From positions 124,001 through 188,000 of the forward strand of contig JANQKV010000001.1 in NCBI GenBank assembly GCA_028280945.1: DNA of 64,000 bases, written 5' to 3'. The translations under genes were made by a program, and so were the position numbers. Under the pieces are notes generated by a model. It did not search any database. It saw only the letters and a program-made list of their open reading frames with translations, and was not told the DNA's origin. This DNA comes from Opitutaceae bacterium (GTDB lineage: Bacteria; Verrucomicrobiota; Verrucomicrobiia; Opitutales; Opitutaceae). Numbering within the stretch: the stretch's first letter is position 1; every line of letters begins with the position of its first letter. This document shows positions 9,701 through 18,176 of the stretch, piece by piece.

Positions 9701-10696
9701 CAGGGAGGTTTCGGCATCGGACTGGCTCTTGTCCAACAGTTGGTTAATCTATGGGGCGGGGAGATGAAGATCAGCAGTCCCCCTGATGGTAAAGCAAGGG
9801 GCACCGAGGTATTGGTGAGCCTGCCACTTTCTCAGCCCGGTTCAGAAACGGCGGGTCGCGAATCACGGTTTGATGCCATTCCGGAAGATCCTCAGAAGCG
9901 GCCAGGACTTCTCCTGGTGGAGGATAATCTGGATTTACGCCATTTCATTAAAGGTGAATTGCATCAGGACTACGAGATTTGGGAGGCTTCCAACGGTCAG
10001 GAAGGCTTGGCGGTAGCCCTTCGTGAAAACCCGGACCTGATTCTGACGGATGTGATGATGCCGTTGATGGGTGGATTCGAGATGACCCGGAGAGCGCGCC
10101 AAGACCCCGAGACGTCTCACATCCCCATCATTATCCTGACGGCAAAGAGTGCGGAGGAACAGAGTATTGAGGGCATCAAAACAGGTGCCGATGCCTATTT
10201 CCCCAAGCCGGTGAACATGGATCGGCTGAAGGCGAGAATAGAGCAGATATTGGAAACGCGTAACCGCCTGAAGCGGCAGTTTTCCCGACAACTAAAAATC
10301 GAACCCTCGGACCTCACGGTGAGTTCAGCGGACGAGGTGTTTTTGAGAAAAGCGATTCAAGTCGTGGAATCGAACATGAGTGATGTTGAGCTTGATGTGA
10401 ATGTCTTTGCGGCGGAGATGGCTGTGAGTCGGACCACCCTCTACCGGAAACTCAAGGCGCTCACCGACCAGGGCCCCAATCCCTTTATCCGCAGCATGCG
10501 GCTCAAGCGGGCTGCTCAATTGTTGGCCTCTGGCAGGGTGACGGTGTCGGAGGTGCTCTCTCATGTTGGCATCTATGACCACAGCTACTTCAGTCGGATC
10601 TTCAAAAAGGAGTTTGGGGTTGCTCCTTCCGAATACCATTCCCGGCAGGAAGCAAATGAGGATCAGGTGATTTTAGAGCAGGATAAAAATCCATAA
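6770..10696 (+). CDS. Hybrid two-component sensor/regulator (HTCS) with AraC output
   Basis: From the ATG at 6770 the protein is 1308 residues. I chose this start because it places a hydrophobic signal segment directly at the N terminus; the frame is open from 6647. Order: a periplasmic Reg_prop-type beta-propeller region (about 6900-8700), a Y_Y_Y domain, one transmembrane helix (about 9040-9100), HisKA with the phospho-accepting His in SHELRNPL (H802), a HATPase with NAIKYSP, DNGSGIP and GFGIGLAL boxes, a receiver with D1094 in LTDVMMP, and a C-terminal AraC/XylS helix-turn-helix. Such proteins sense a glycan breakdown product and switch on the local polysaccharide genes, here presumably the flanking sulfatases, GH2 and TonB receptor. 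Phosphorelay and DNA binding sit in one chain. Confidence 0.93.
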   Translation: MKEKPGVIAESPAGIRIFLLIVLLLARPFPLSAVEPFQPEIELSLTENWRWTELEVLSGFGARCAAEADDGSLWFARHDQVARYDGRSLKRYPLSGIETTAAVRDIHVSSSGHVYLLTNRFLAALENEVWRVLVEADTENLFLETIGETDDGEIWLGLGDELIRVRGGEIERFPVDLRNIGSTVIDHRSRMWAAETDTGRITVFDLKPEGPAEFQRYELSGPRQAFCRLVLGSVGQVWVIRQNAADQYHRFVDYELREGPSGLREAGLLTRLTAFAETDDGRLWICGKNRMGEWENGRLKMHTLEELPLPTAYPFVHGLSGGRLLIGGRAAKIYVVDLSSKRWLTYRQLNFQGEDAKGGAWFLHHDGRAVYRHPGAQSWSAYDLSDGLIDSANRIFISSDGVVWLSGAHEGQAAVSYLWNEKWHKASFPGAGSIFSHLGVMESSDGGVVMGVGSSPERLQSGKGGAVVFRRNIETYAGSHVPPPLFPQRTANIVERENDGFWFGAASMTHRSGNGALVPERIPLFEDNWIDHLVVDGDNNLWAALWGLGVYRYDGETWKHYNESNGLLSDQVVYLLPSKSVPGIWAVNSQGLSRFDGMSWSNWEFPHDPPFLREYNTLRESADGSLWINYAYRSWLLEGHREDSRARSFKSVRYRADKVAPRSKLLPYDKELPEGSRVAFSWMGKDGWSTTEAEQLEYSWRINQDAWSPYSRQTSIVLDELGAGEYSFEVRARDSDWNVESQPAKAAFVVLLPIWQRTWFILVCVAVFLVIGVLVSLLFKTKVRAAIALEEFKLGFFTNLSHELRNPLAVIVGPLESLAQRGSATDEERNLLRIALRNTRKMQGIVDQLLQFRSLGLGQARFCPTRGEIVGFIRDAVELHAPLWESKNQTVQITTEPLYAECEFDSDKLQKIVDNLLGNAIKYSPQGAVIEVGVVIMDSVEGATVALSIKDNGSGIPSHQIELVKEPFYRAAGAVNEQGGFGIGLALVQQLVNLWGGEMKISSPPDGKARGTEVLVSLPLSQPGSETAGRESRFDAIPEDPQKRPGLLLVEDNLDLRHFIKGELHQDYEIWEASNGQEGLAVALRENPDLILTDVMMPLMGGFEMTRRARQDPETSHIPIIILTAKSAEEQSIEGIKTGADAYFPKPVNMDRLKARIEQILETRNRLKRQFSRQLKIEPSDLTVSSADEVFLRKAIQVVESNMSDVELDVNVFAAEMAVSRTTLYRKLKALTDQGPNPFIRSMRLKRAAQLLASGRVTVSEVLSHVGIYDHSYFSRIFKKEFGVAPSEYHSRQEANEDQVILEQDKNP

Positions 10697-10876
10697 ATCA
10701 TTAATAATAAAATTGATAAGATTGATGGTCTGCACAGTCAAATCATTGGATTAATTGTGCTAACGAGTTGGCGAGGATATCTGAGACATTGGCGGCGTTA
10801 AAACCCCAGCCATGACGAGAGGCCCTTGTTTGCACCGAAGCAAAACCCGGCCTCAACAACCTGATACCTACTACTC
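10697..10876 (+). promoter_or_regulatory. Leader region of the TonB receptor gene
   Basis: An AT-rich stretch (about 10695-10770) following the regulator stop is the likely promoter region for the receptor gene. It is a probable target of the adjacent HTCS regulator, but no direct repeat stands out well enough to name an operator. Confidence 0.35.
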
Positions 10877-13618
10877 ATGAATGTCCCCAAAACCTACCTC
10901 CGTGCGCTTTTGGCTTGTGGTGCACTGTTTGCGTCAAACTGCCTGCTTGCTCAGGAATCCGAGATCATCGAACTCAGTCCCTTCTTGGTAAATACTTCGG
11001 AAGATATCGGATACGTTGCCAAAAACACCTTGGGGGGGAGTCGACTCAATACCCGCCTCAAGGATACGGCGTCTCCCATCTCGGTATTCACCGCTGATTT
11101 AATCGAAGACCTGGGTGCCTTCAGCGTCGAGGATGTCATGAAATACGGCACCAACATTACGGACAGCACGGCTTATGAAGCGGGCACCGTTAACGGGAAT
11201 TCACTTTCCGAGTTCGACACGGTTTTCTACACGCGGGGACTGCCGGGATCCCGGGCCCGAAACTATTTTAAGTGGGAGACGGCATCCGATGTCTTCAACG
11301 TGGAGAGAATAGATCAATCACGGGGACCGAATTCCATTCTGTTTGGGGTCGGTTCACCCGGCGGTGTTGTGAACACCGATACCAAGCAGGCCATGATCAA
11401 CGGCAGCCTTTTCAAAACCAAGTTCACGGTGGGCAGCAACAGCTTGATACGGGGGGAGCTTGATTACAATAAGTCACTCGTTGAGGACAAATTCGCTCTG
11501 CGTTTGAACGCGCTCTATTCTGATTCCGATGGCTGGCGGCCCTTCGAGTTTGACGAGCAAAAGCGCTATCATTTGGCGCTCAAGATCCGGCCGACGGAAA
11601 ACTCCGAAATCCGAGCGGAAGCTGAACTTGGTGAAGTCACCAACATTAAGAACCGGCCCTGGCCCGGGCTCGACAGCCTCAGTGATTGGCTTGAGGCGGG
11701 ATCTCCCGTCCGCACTGGAAACGCCGCTGACGTGTCCTCTGGAATCGGCCGCATAGGGGGGAATTATGTGACCTATTTTGAGGATCTCGGAAGCCTTATG
11801 AACATGCGTCGAACCCTGACAACCAGGGGGTCGTTTGGGGTCATCCAAGATCCCACGACGGTTGATTTCGAAAATGGATTCGCCGGGCCGGGCGCCACCC
11901 GTGATACGGACTACCATACGTTTTCGGTCTTTTATAATCAGCGCCTCGCAGAGGGGTTGGATTTCGAAGTGGCTTACAACCGGCAAAGCACGGATTTTGT
12001 GAGCTACGACCCTCAGAACGCAGGCAATGTCGTCCGAGGAGATCCTAATGCGGTCCTGCCGGACGGAACCACCTCTTTGGCGGGCCAGTGGTATACCGAA
12101 GCGGTCTGGGAGAACCGGAACCGGGACCGCGAAATCGACACTCTGCGGGTCGCGCTTTCCTATGAACTCGACGCCGGGAAAATGGGCGTCCACCGGTTGG
12201 CCGCCCTTTTTGAGACATCCGATGCCACCACGGTGCGAAGCGAGAATCGCCTCTACCTCGAAGGCGCCCCGTTCAATAACTCCCCGGAGAACGGGAATAA
12301 TTTGCTTCGCGTTCGCAACCATCTCCCGGTGGGAGAGGCCAACGGCTTTTACGCCGGCGACTGGCGCAATGTTTTGGGCAGAACGTTTACTTACAGCGAT
12401 GGCAGCCAATACCCCATTGTCTGGGGGCAGCGAAACCAGAACATCGATGATGATGAAGAGTCCACGGACTCGTTCACCTTCGCCATGCAAAACTACTTCT
12501 TGTCTGATCGACTGGTAACCACATTCGGCTTTCGGGAGGACCAGGTCGACATTCTGGATCGTGGAACCGTTCGAGGGGATCCGGTTGCGCCGGGCAAAAA
12601 CGGCTGGTGGGAGGTCGATTATGACAATGTTTCCCGCCCCAAATTCGACGCCTCCACGACCACGTTTGGCCTCGTCGGCCATGTGACGGACACCATCTCC
12701 GTGTTTGCGAACAAGTCTGAAAACAGTGGTCTCCCGCAATTCAACCAGAACGTCCTTCCTGACTCAACGACGCCGGACCCCTCCAATGGCGAAAGCGAAG
12801 ACTTCGGTCTGCATTTTGAATTGCTGGAAGGAAAACTCTTCGCCTCGGTTGCGTATTACGAATCGGCTGCCTCGGGGCTCACGGCTTTCGGAACCCGAGG
12901 CGCCATTGAAAACCGCAATGACCGGGTTTTGGACGCGATCGTCGCGAACGGTGGCTTGACTGATGCCCAGGCCGATGAATTGCGCGTCGTGACAAACGTC
13001 TACACGTTCGACCAAGTCGCGGAAGGATTTGAATTCGATCTTACGGCCAACCTCACCGAATCTTGGAAGTTGGTTTTGAACTATTCCCACAATGAGTTGG
13101 TGCAAAGCAACATTGCGCCGGAGGTGGAAGCCTGGTGGAATGAGAACCGTCCGCTTTGGGATGCGAACTCGGCTCTCAGCACTGGAAATCTTACCGTCGC
13201 GGAGGAGGCGGAGCAGGTCGATCTTTGGTTGAGTGGAAGGCAGGCACTCGATGGAATTGTTGCTCAGGGATCCCGTGAACACTCCTTCCGGGCCTTCACC
13301 AACTACACCTTCCGCGATGGAGCCCTGAAAGGCTTCCGCATCGGCGGGGGCGTGCGCTACATTAGTGAATCCGCCCTCGGTCGCGATCCCGGCAACAATG
13401 TGTTCTTCGGTAATGGGCAGACGCTCGTGGATCTCGTTGCCGGTTATTCCTTCAAGGTCTTCGACGATTCAAGCAGGGTGAATCTGCAGCTCAATGTCAG
13501 CAACCTGCTGGACGAGGACGACCTGTATCTGACGCGGGCCAATGGGGCGGGCGTGATTAATCGAGCCAATATTCCCACCCCCCGGGTGATTCGCTTGTCG
13601 GCGTCGTTCGATTTTTAA
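10877..13618 (+). CDS. TonB-dependent outer-membrane receptor
   Basis: A 913-residue outer-membrane transporter. A signal peptide (about residues 1-25, ending LLAQ) is followed by IIELSPFLVN, the short N-terminal motif common in Verrucomicrobiota receptors. Then come a plug domain (SPISVFTADLIEDLG to FGVGSPGGVVNTDTK) and a 22-strand-type barrel with alternating aromatic segments, ending in a terminal Phe (SASFDF) as outer-membrane barrels do. It probably imports an oligosaccharide using TonB/ExbBD, which are not in this window. It lies between the HTCS regulator and a sulfatase. No SusD-type surface lipoprotein is seen beside it, unlike Bacteroidota loci. Confidence 0.92.
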   Translation: MNVPKTYLRALLACGALFASNCLLAQESEIIELSPFLVNTSEDIGYVAKNTLGGSRLNTRLKDTASPISVFTADLIEDLGAFSVEDVMKYGTNITDSTAYEAGTVNGNSLSEFDTVFYTRGLPGSRARNYFKWETASDVFNVERIDQSRGPNSILFGVGSPGGVVNTDTKQAMINGSLFKTKFTVGSNSLIRGELDYNKSLVEDKFALRLNALYSDSDGWRPFEFDEQKRYHLALKIRPTENSEIRAEAELGEVTNIKNRPWPGLDSLSDWLEAGSPVRTGNAADVSSGIGRIGGNYVTYFEDLGSLMNMRRTLTTRGSFGVIQDPTTVDFENGFAGPGATRDTDYHTFSVFYNQRLAEGLDFEVAYNRQSTDFVSYDPQNAGNVVRGDPNAVLPDGTTSLAGQWYTEAVWENRNRDREIDTLRVALSYELDAGKMGVHRLAALFETSDATTVRSENRLYLEGAPFNNSPENGNNLLRVRNHLPVGEANGFYAGDWRNVLGRTFTYSDGSQYPIVWGQRNQNIDDDEESTDSFTFAMQNYFLSDRLVTTFGFREDQVDILDRGTVRGDPVAPGKNGWWEVDYDNVSRPKFDASTTTFGLVGHVTDTISVFANKSENSGLPQFNQNVLPDSTTPDPSNGESEDFGLHFELLEGKLFASVAYYESAASGLTAFGTRGAIENRNDRVLDAIVANGGLTDAQADELRVVTNVYTFDQVAEGFEFDLTANLTESWKLVLNYSHNELVQSNIAPEVEAWWNENRPLWDANSALSTGNLTVAEEAEQVDLWLSGRQALDGIVAQGSREHSFRAFTNYTFRDGALKGFRIGGGVRYISESALGRDPGNNVFFGNGQTLVDLVAGYSFKVFDDSSRVNLQLNVSNLLDEDDLYLTRANGAGVINRANIPTPRVIRLSASFDF

Positions 13619-13642
13619 CCTGAGAGGATCGCTCGTCCGGGG

Positions 13643-13680
13643 AGGAGAACCGGAACAAGCCGGTTCTCCTTTCTCTTTTG
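13643..13680 (+). terminator. Rho-independent terminator after the TonB receptor
   Basis: A perfect stem AGGAGAACCGG / CCGGTTCTCCT with a 6-base loop (AACAAG) lies 25 bases after the receptor stop. It is followed by TTCTCTTTT. The sulfatase at 13800 therefore probably has its own promoter or depends on read-through. Confidence 0.85.
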
Positions 13681-13799
13681 TTGGGTTGGAGAATACTGGG
13701 GCCGCCACCGGATCCAGGCACTTGACTGTTCAGCTCTCACCTTCTCTTCAGGCCATACCGGGTTAAAAGAAAGCACTGCCATTCGATTCCTTCATCCAC

Positions 13800-15326
13800 A
13801 TGAACTACCTGACCAAATTCATCATCACTTTGAGTATGATCCTCGCTGCGGCCGACGCGGCGGACAGACCCAATGTGATTGTCATCATGGCCGATGATCT
13901 CGGTTATGGCGATCTTTCCGTTTACGGTGCGAAAAAAGTTCAAACGCCGAACATCGACCGACTCGCTGCCGAGGGCGTGACCTTCACCAGCGGCTACTGC
14001 ACGGCGTCGACCTGCACGCCCACCCGCTACTCCTTCCTGACTGGCGAATACGCCTTCCGCAGACCCAACACCGGCATTGCTCCGCCCAATGGTCCCGCTG
14101 TCATCCCCGGTGGCACCAAAACCGTGGCTTCGGTCATGCAAGATGCCGGCTATGTCACCGCCGTCATCGGCAAATGGCACCTTGGCCTGGGCGGTCCGGA
14201 TGGGCCCGACTGGAATGGCGAGCTGCGTCCTGGCCCGGCCGAGATCGGGTTTGATCACCATTTCCTGTTGCCCACCACCAATGATCGTGTGCCCCAGGTC
14301 TACGTGACAGAGAGCCGGGTGTTGAATCTCGATCCTCGCGACCCCCTTTGGGTTGGCCGCAAGCCCCCCGCAGGCCAGCCGACCGGTATCACTCATCGTG
14401 ATACGCTGAAGATGGACTGGACCCACGGCCACAACATGACGATCCATAACGGCATCAGCCGCATCGGGGCCTACACCGGCGGCCATGCCGCCCGCTTTCG
14501 CGACGAAGACCTCGCCGACAAGTGGGTCGAGCAATCGATCAAGTGGATCGAGGAAAACAAGGATAACTCCTTCTTCCTCTTTTTTGCATCACACGACCTG
14601 CACGTGCCGCGCATGCCCCACGAACGCTTCCATGGCACTTCCGCACTGGGCTTTCGGGGTGATGCGATCGTGCAACTCGACTGGTGCGTGGGCGAACTAC
14701 GCGCAACCCTCGACCGGCTCGGCCTGGCCGAAAATACCCTGATCATTTTTTGCTCTGATAACGGTCCCGTCATGGACGACGGTTACGCGGATGGGGCGCT
14801 CGAGCATGTCGGCTCTCATCGCGCGGGTGGTCCATTCACGGGAGGAAAATACAGCGTTTATGAAGGCGGCACCCGCACGCCATTTATCACTTGGTGGCCG
14901 GGTAGGATTAAACCCCAGATTTCCGGTGCCATTGTCAGCACGATGGATATTGGCGCCAGCATTGCGGCCATTACCGATACGGAATTGGCGGACGGGGTGC
15001 TCCCGGACAGCTTTGACCTCTCCGAGGCCCTTCTGGGCAAGCCGGGAGCAAAGGGACGCGACTACATCGTGCAACAGGACAATGGCAGCCGTGGAAACTT
15101 CGGCCTGCGCGTGGGGAACTGGAAGTTCGTCCGCCACGAAAGCGGTTTGGCCCGAAACACCATGGTCGAAGAGCGGTTGGCCAATATCGAGGTCCCCACC
15201 ATCGCTCTCTACGACTTGAACAATGACCCGGGCGAACTCCACAATGTCTCCGCCCAATTCCCCCAACTGGCTCGTGAAATGGAAGCAAAACTCGACGCCA
15301 TCATTGCCGCCCCAGGCACCCGCTGA
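13800..15326 (+). CDS. Exported sulfatase (S1 family)
   Basis: A 508-residue sulfatase with a signal peptide of about 20 residues (MNYLTKFIITLSMILAAADA). The metal-binding DD is at residues 32-33 in the block NVIVIMADDLGYGD, and the formylglycine site is C72-T-P-T-R76. It keeps an inserted loop around residues 150-220 not matched in the two other sulfatases, so it belongs to a different S1 subfamily. It stands after the receptor terminator and is the third sulfatase of the glycan locus. All three require a formylglycine-generating maturase from elsewhere in the genome. Confidence 0.93.
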   Translation: MNYLTKFIITLSMILAAADAADRPNVIVIMADDLGYGDLSVYGAKKVQTPNIDRLAAEGVTFTSGYCTASTCTPTRYSFLTGEYAFRRPNTGIAPPNGPAVIPGGTKTVASVMQDAGYVTAVIGKWHLGLGGPDGPDWNGELRPGPAEIGFDHHFLLPTTNDRVPQVYVTESRVLNLDPRDPLWVGRKPPAGQPTGITHRDTLKMDWTHGHNMTIHNGISRIGAYTGGHAARFRDEDLADKWVEQSIKWIEENKDNSFFLFFASHDLHVPRMPHERFHGTSALGFRGDAIVQLDWCVGELRATLDRLGLAENTLIIFCSDNGPVMDDGYADGALEHVGSHRAGGPFTGGKYSVYEGGTRTPFITWWPGRIKPQISGAIVSTMDIGASIAAITDTELADGVLPDSFDLSEALLGKPGAKGRDYIVQQDNGSRGNFGLRVGNWKFVRHESGLARNTMVEERLANIEVPTIALYDLNNDPGELHNVSAQFPQLAREMEAKLDAIIAAPGTR

Positions 15327-15751
15327 CCCGGGTATCGTGCTTATGGAACAAATGCGATCGGCGAAAAACAGGTCACACCGGACGCCCTTGGTTCAACGTC
15401 ATCAAATCAAAACCTGCTAAAACCGCTACCGCAAATCGGCCTCGCCTGGCTATCTGGGCACCTCGTAAGCAGAGGCAGAAGTTTTGTCCCTTAGGGAGGC
15501 AATAGACTCCTCGATTGCTCAATCTGTAATTCCCCCCAACCAACTTAATAAGACACAGCCGTGTCCCACAAACTCAGGAGGCCAGTTGCGTCGAAAGGGG
15601 ACCGAGCCGAAGAACAGACTTAGTTCGAACGAACTAGTGTTTCTCCCATCTCACGTTTGCGACTTTTGCGGTTTCCTAGCTTTCTTAGCGCTGAAAAACA
15701 GCAGCAGTGTGGGCGGTGCTTCGCACCGTCTGGATAGAAACAGATAAAACG
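15327..15751. other. Intergenic between sulfatase and ferredoxin-NADP reductase, no gene seen
   Basis: About 425 bases between two converging genes. Short frames are present but none has a recognisable protein character. No tRNA or strong terminator is visible. The segment separates the glycan locus from the Rnf/PFOR operon. Confidence 0.5.
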
Positions 15752-15801
15752 AAGGAGAAACGACCTGCCGCTGTTCCGTTTTCACGGAACTATGGCGAGA
15801 G
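15752..15801 (-). repeat. Hairpin repeat copy B, 3' of the Rnf/PFOR operon
   Basis: On the minus strand a perfect 7-bp stem GTTCCGT / ACGGAAC encloses a GAAA tetraloop (15773-15790), about 50 bases after the reductase stop. It is followed by AGCGGCAGGTCGTTTCTCC and further T-rich sequence. The flank matches copy A at 432-476 on both sides of the stem. It may end the long operon transcript. The T tract is interrupted, so it is not a textbook terminator. Confidence 0.55.
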
Positions 15802-15839
15802 AACGAATGAGAAGGATGGCCCGAATGGGATCAGGTTTT

Positions 15840-16700
15840 CTATCCGTAGTAGAGCGTGGACCAGCGTCCTTCTTCCTCGAGTTCGGCTTTTACGGTTTCC
15901 CAGACTTCGGGGGTACCGGCGGCGACGCTGAAGACTTTATCGAGGTCTTCTTCCAACTTAGAGAGACCGGAGATGTAGACGTGTGTCTTGGGGTCCTGGA
16001 TGAGATCCCAAGCTTCCGACGCATTGTCGGAAATCGTGGACACCATGTCGGCGGGTTCATCGAAATGCGGCCGGGGGCTCAGGGCTTTGAACGCCCTGAA
16101 CGTCGCCTCGTCGTAGTAGTTCGCAAGGTCACCGTTTTTGTCGTTGAGATAGAGGGCGTCCATGCCGGTTTTGGCTCCATAGAACAGGCGGATTTGTCCC
16201 TTCCATTTCTTGCGGTCCTCATAGATGTGCTTGAGGAAGGCGCGGAAGGGCGCGATGCCAGTGCCGACGCCGATCATCAGCAGGTTGCAGGTATTGTCCC
16301 GCGGCGGCATGAAGTGACGACCGTAGGGACCGGTCATCTTGATCTGGTCGCCGGGTTTCGCATCGCAGAGGTGATTGGAAACCACCCCGGGGTAGCGTTC
16401 ACCGCTGACGTCATCGATGAAGAAGCACCGGCGCACGCAGAGTGAAATCTCAGCGGCATCCTCGGCTTCACCAAGACGGGAGCTGGCGATGGAGTAGAGC
16501 CGCATGTAGTTCTCGTTGCCAAAAATGGGCGGGGCAGGCACGAGCACACCAACACTTTGACCTTCGATGAATTGAAACGAGGGATGGCTCACGCGCAGGT
16601 TGATGTGGCGGACCTCATCGGTGTTTTCGTCGGTGATCCTTTCCGACTTGGTCACAGTCGCAGTGAAGGGGTTACTGATGTCGTATTCGGTCAGTTGCAT
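15840..16700 (-). CDS. Plant-type ferredoxin-NADP(+) reductase
   Basis: A 286-residue flavoprotein. The FAD-binding motif RLYSIASS lies at residues 67-74, the GPYG loop at 124-127, and the nucleotide-binding motif GVGTGIAPFRAFL at 144-156. It ends with WSTLYYG, the aromatic C terminus that stacks on the flavin in this family. It would exchange electrons between reduced ferredoxin and NADP(H) in the cytoplasm. It is the last gene of the apbE-rnf-PFOR operon and starts 2 bp after the small Cys-rich protein. That position suggests it shares the ferredoxin pool made by the oxidoreductase and used by Rnf. Confidence 0.9.
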   Translation of the reverse strand: MQLTEYDISNPFTATVTKSERITDENTDEVRHINLRVSHPSFQFIEGQSVGVLVPAPPIFGNENYMRLYSIASSRLGEAEDAAEISLCVRRCFFIDDVSGERYPGVVSNHLCDAKPGDQIKMTGPYGRHFMPPRDNTCNLLMIGVGTGIAPFRAFLKHIYEDRKKWKGQIRLFYGAKTGMDALYLNDKNGDLANYYDEATFRAFKALSPRPHFDEPADMVSTISDNASEAWDLIQDPKTHVYISGLSKLEEDLDKVFSVAAGTPEVWETVKAELEEEGRWSTLYYG

Positions 16701-16702
16701 GG

Positions 16703-16945
16703 CTAGTCTTTCTCAATCGAGGCAGAGTTTTGGTTTTGGGATTTAAAGGCTTTGAGCAGTTTTTGTTTGGGACACTTGTTGGTATCGCGGCAAAGGCACA
16801 ACAGGCTGCATCCCCCGCCTTCTTCCTTGGCCGGACCAAACTCGGGATGGCGCGTGGCAAAGCGCCGGGCGGCATGCTGCACCAGGATCCACGCGAGCAA
16901 GGCCAGGAAGATCAGGGCGATGGCAATGAACGTGTTGAGGAGCAT
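16703..16945 (-). CDS. Small Cys-rich membrane protein in the rnf operon
   Basis: An 80-residue protein with one N-terminal transmembrane helix (about residues 3-22), a basic region, then GGGCSLLCLCRDTNKCPKQK with four cysteines. I do not recognise a named family. Small Cys-bearing single-helix proteins such as NqrM are known to help metal insertion in the related Na+-NQR complex, so an assembly role for Rnf is a reasonable guess but only inference. It lies 9 bp after rnfA and 2 bp before the reductase, so it is surely co-transcribed and its frame is real. Confidence 0.75.
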   Translation of the reverse strand: MLLNTFIAIALIFLALLAWILVQHAARRFATRHPEFGPAKEEGGGCSLLCLCRDTNKCPKQKLLKAFKSQNQNSASIEKD

Positions 16946-16954
16946 GTCGAAAAA

Positions 16955-17536
16955 TCAGCCGCCAAGCCCGGCGAAGCCCATGAAGGTGAGGGAGAGCATT
17001 CCGGCGATCATCAGGCTGAGCGCGGCTTGGGTGACGGTGTCGGGAATGTCGGCCAACTCGAGTTTCTCGCGCAGGCCGGCCATGAGCACGAGGGCGAGGG
17101 TAAAGCCCGCGCCGGCCCCGAAGCTAAAGGCCAGGCATTGGGTGAAGTTGTAGTCGCGGTTGGTTTGGAAAAGGGCGAGGCCCAGGATCGCGCAATTGGT
17201 GGTGATCAATGGCAGGAAGATGCCGAGGACGCGGAACAGCGCGGGGCTGAATTTTTTGACGAACATCTCCACCAGCTGCACCGCCGAAGCGATGACCGCT
17301 ATGTAGCAGATCAATCGCAGGAACTCCAATTGATAGCGGACGAGCAAGTGATTGATCACGTATGCACAAACTGAACTGACGAGCATCACGAAGATGACTG
17401 CCAGGCCCATGTTCCACGCGGTCTTGACCTTGCCGGAGACGCCGAGGAACGGGCATAGCCCCAGGAACATCGCCAGAACGAAGTTGTTGATCAGAAATGC
17501 GTTGAGAAAAATAAAGGTATGGGAGTCAGGCGACAT
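16955..17536 (-). CDS. rnfA: Rnf complex subunit A
   Basis: A 193-residue membrane protein with six predicted helices, the usual RnfA length. The family blocks LNAFLINNFVLAMFLGLCPFLGVS and ITTNCAILGLAL are clear; each half contributes a Cys that, by family knowledge, binds the membrane-embedded Fe-S centre shared with RnfE. The frame extends upstream, but the ATG at 17536 gives the normal N terminus and overlaps the end of rnfE by 11 bp. It forms part of the ferredoxin:NAD+ ion pump. Confidence 0.95.
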   Translation of the reverse strand: MSPDSHTFIFLNAFLINNFVLAMFLGLCPFLGVSGKVKTAWNMGLAVIFVMLVSSVCAYVINHLLVRYQLEFLRLICYIAVIASAVQLVEMFVKKFSPALFRVLGIFLPLITTNCAILGLALFQTNRDYNFTQCLAFSFGAGAGFTLALVLMAGLREKLELADIPDTVTQAALSLMIAGMLSLTFMGFAGLGG

Positions 17537-18176
17537 GGGGCTCCTTTGCATGAGATGCCTCACGGCGTTTGCGGAAGTAGGCGAAGAGGAACAGCCAACC
17601 GGCCAGCACGAAGAAGCCACCCGGGGGCAGGGCAAACACGGCCCACGGCTGGAAGTTTGCGCCAAACAGTTCGAATCCAAACAGCGTGCCAAAGCCGAAG
17701 ATCTCTCGCACCACGCCGAGGCAGAGCAGCGCGAAAGTGAAACCCACCCCCATGCCGAGCGCGTTCACGAAGGAGTTGATCACCGCGTTCTTGGAGGCGT
17801 AGGACTCGGCCCGGCCCAGGATGACACAGTTCGCCACGATCAGCTGGATGAATGCTCCCAACGCACGGTGGACATCAAGGCTGATGGCTTGGATGGCATA
17901 GTCGACGATGGTCACAAACGTTGCGATGATGATGATGTAGCACGCGATGCGCACTTGCTTGGGAATGACCTTGCGTAACAGCGATACCAATACGCCGGAA
18001 CACAGCATCACAAACGTGGTGGCGAGACCCATGGCGAGCGCGTTGGTGGCGGTGTTGGTCACCGCCAGCACGGGACACAACCCGAGCAGCATGACGAAGA
18101 CCGGATTCTCCTTCCAGATACCTTGGGTGAACGTGGTGAGGGAGAGCGGTTCAGGGGTGCGGGGATCGGTTGGCAT
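17526..18176 (-). CDS. rnfE: Rnf complex subunit E
   Basis: A 216-residue, six-helix membrane protein paralogous to RnfA. The conserved segments ENPVFVMLLGLCPVLAVTN and LIVANCVILGRAE carry the paired cysteines expected for the Fe-S centre at the A/E interface. The ATG at 18176 overlaps the rnfG stop (TGATG arrangement), pointing to translational coupling. A longer upstream frame is discarded because it overlaps rnfG and has no family similarity. Confidence 0.95.
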   Translation of the reverse strand: MPTDPRTPEPLSLTTFTQGIWKENPVFVMLLGLCPVLAVTNTATNALAMGLATTFVMLCSGVLVSLLRKVIPKQVRIACYIIIIATFVTIVDYAIQAISLDVHRALGAFIQLIVANCVILGRAESYASKNAVINSFVNALGMGVGFTFALLCLGVVREIFGFGTLFGFELFGANFQPWAVFALPPGGFFVLAGWLFLFAYFRKRREASHAKEPHVA

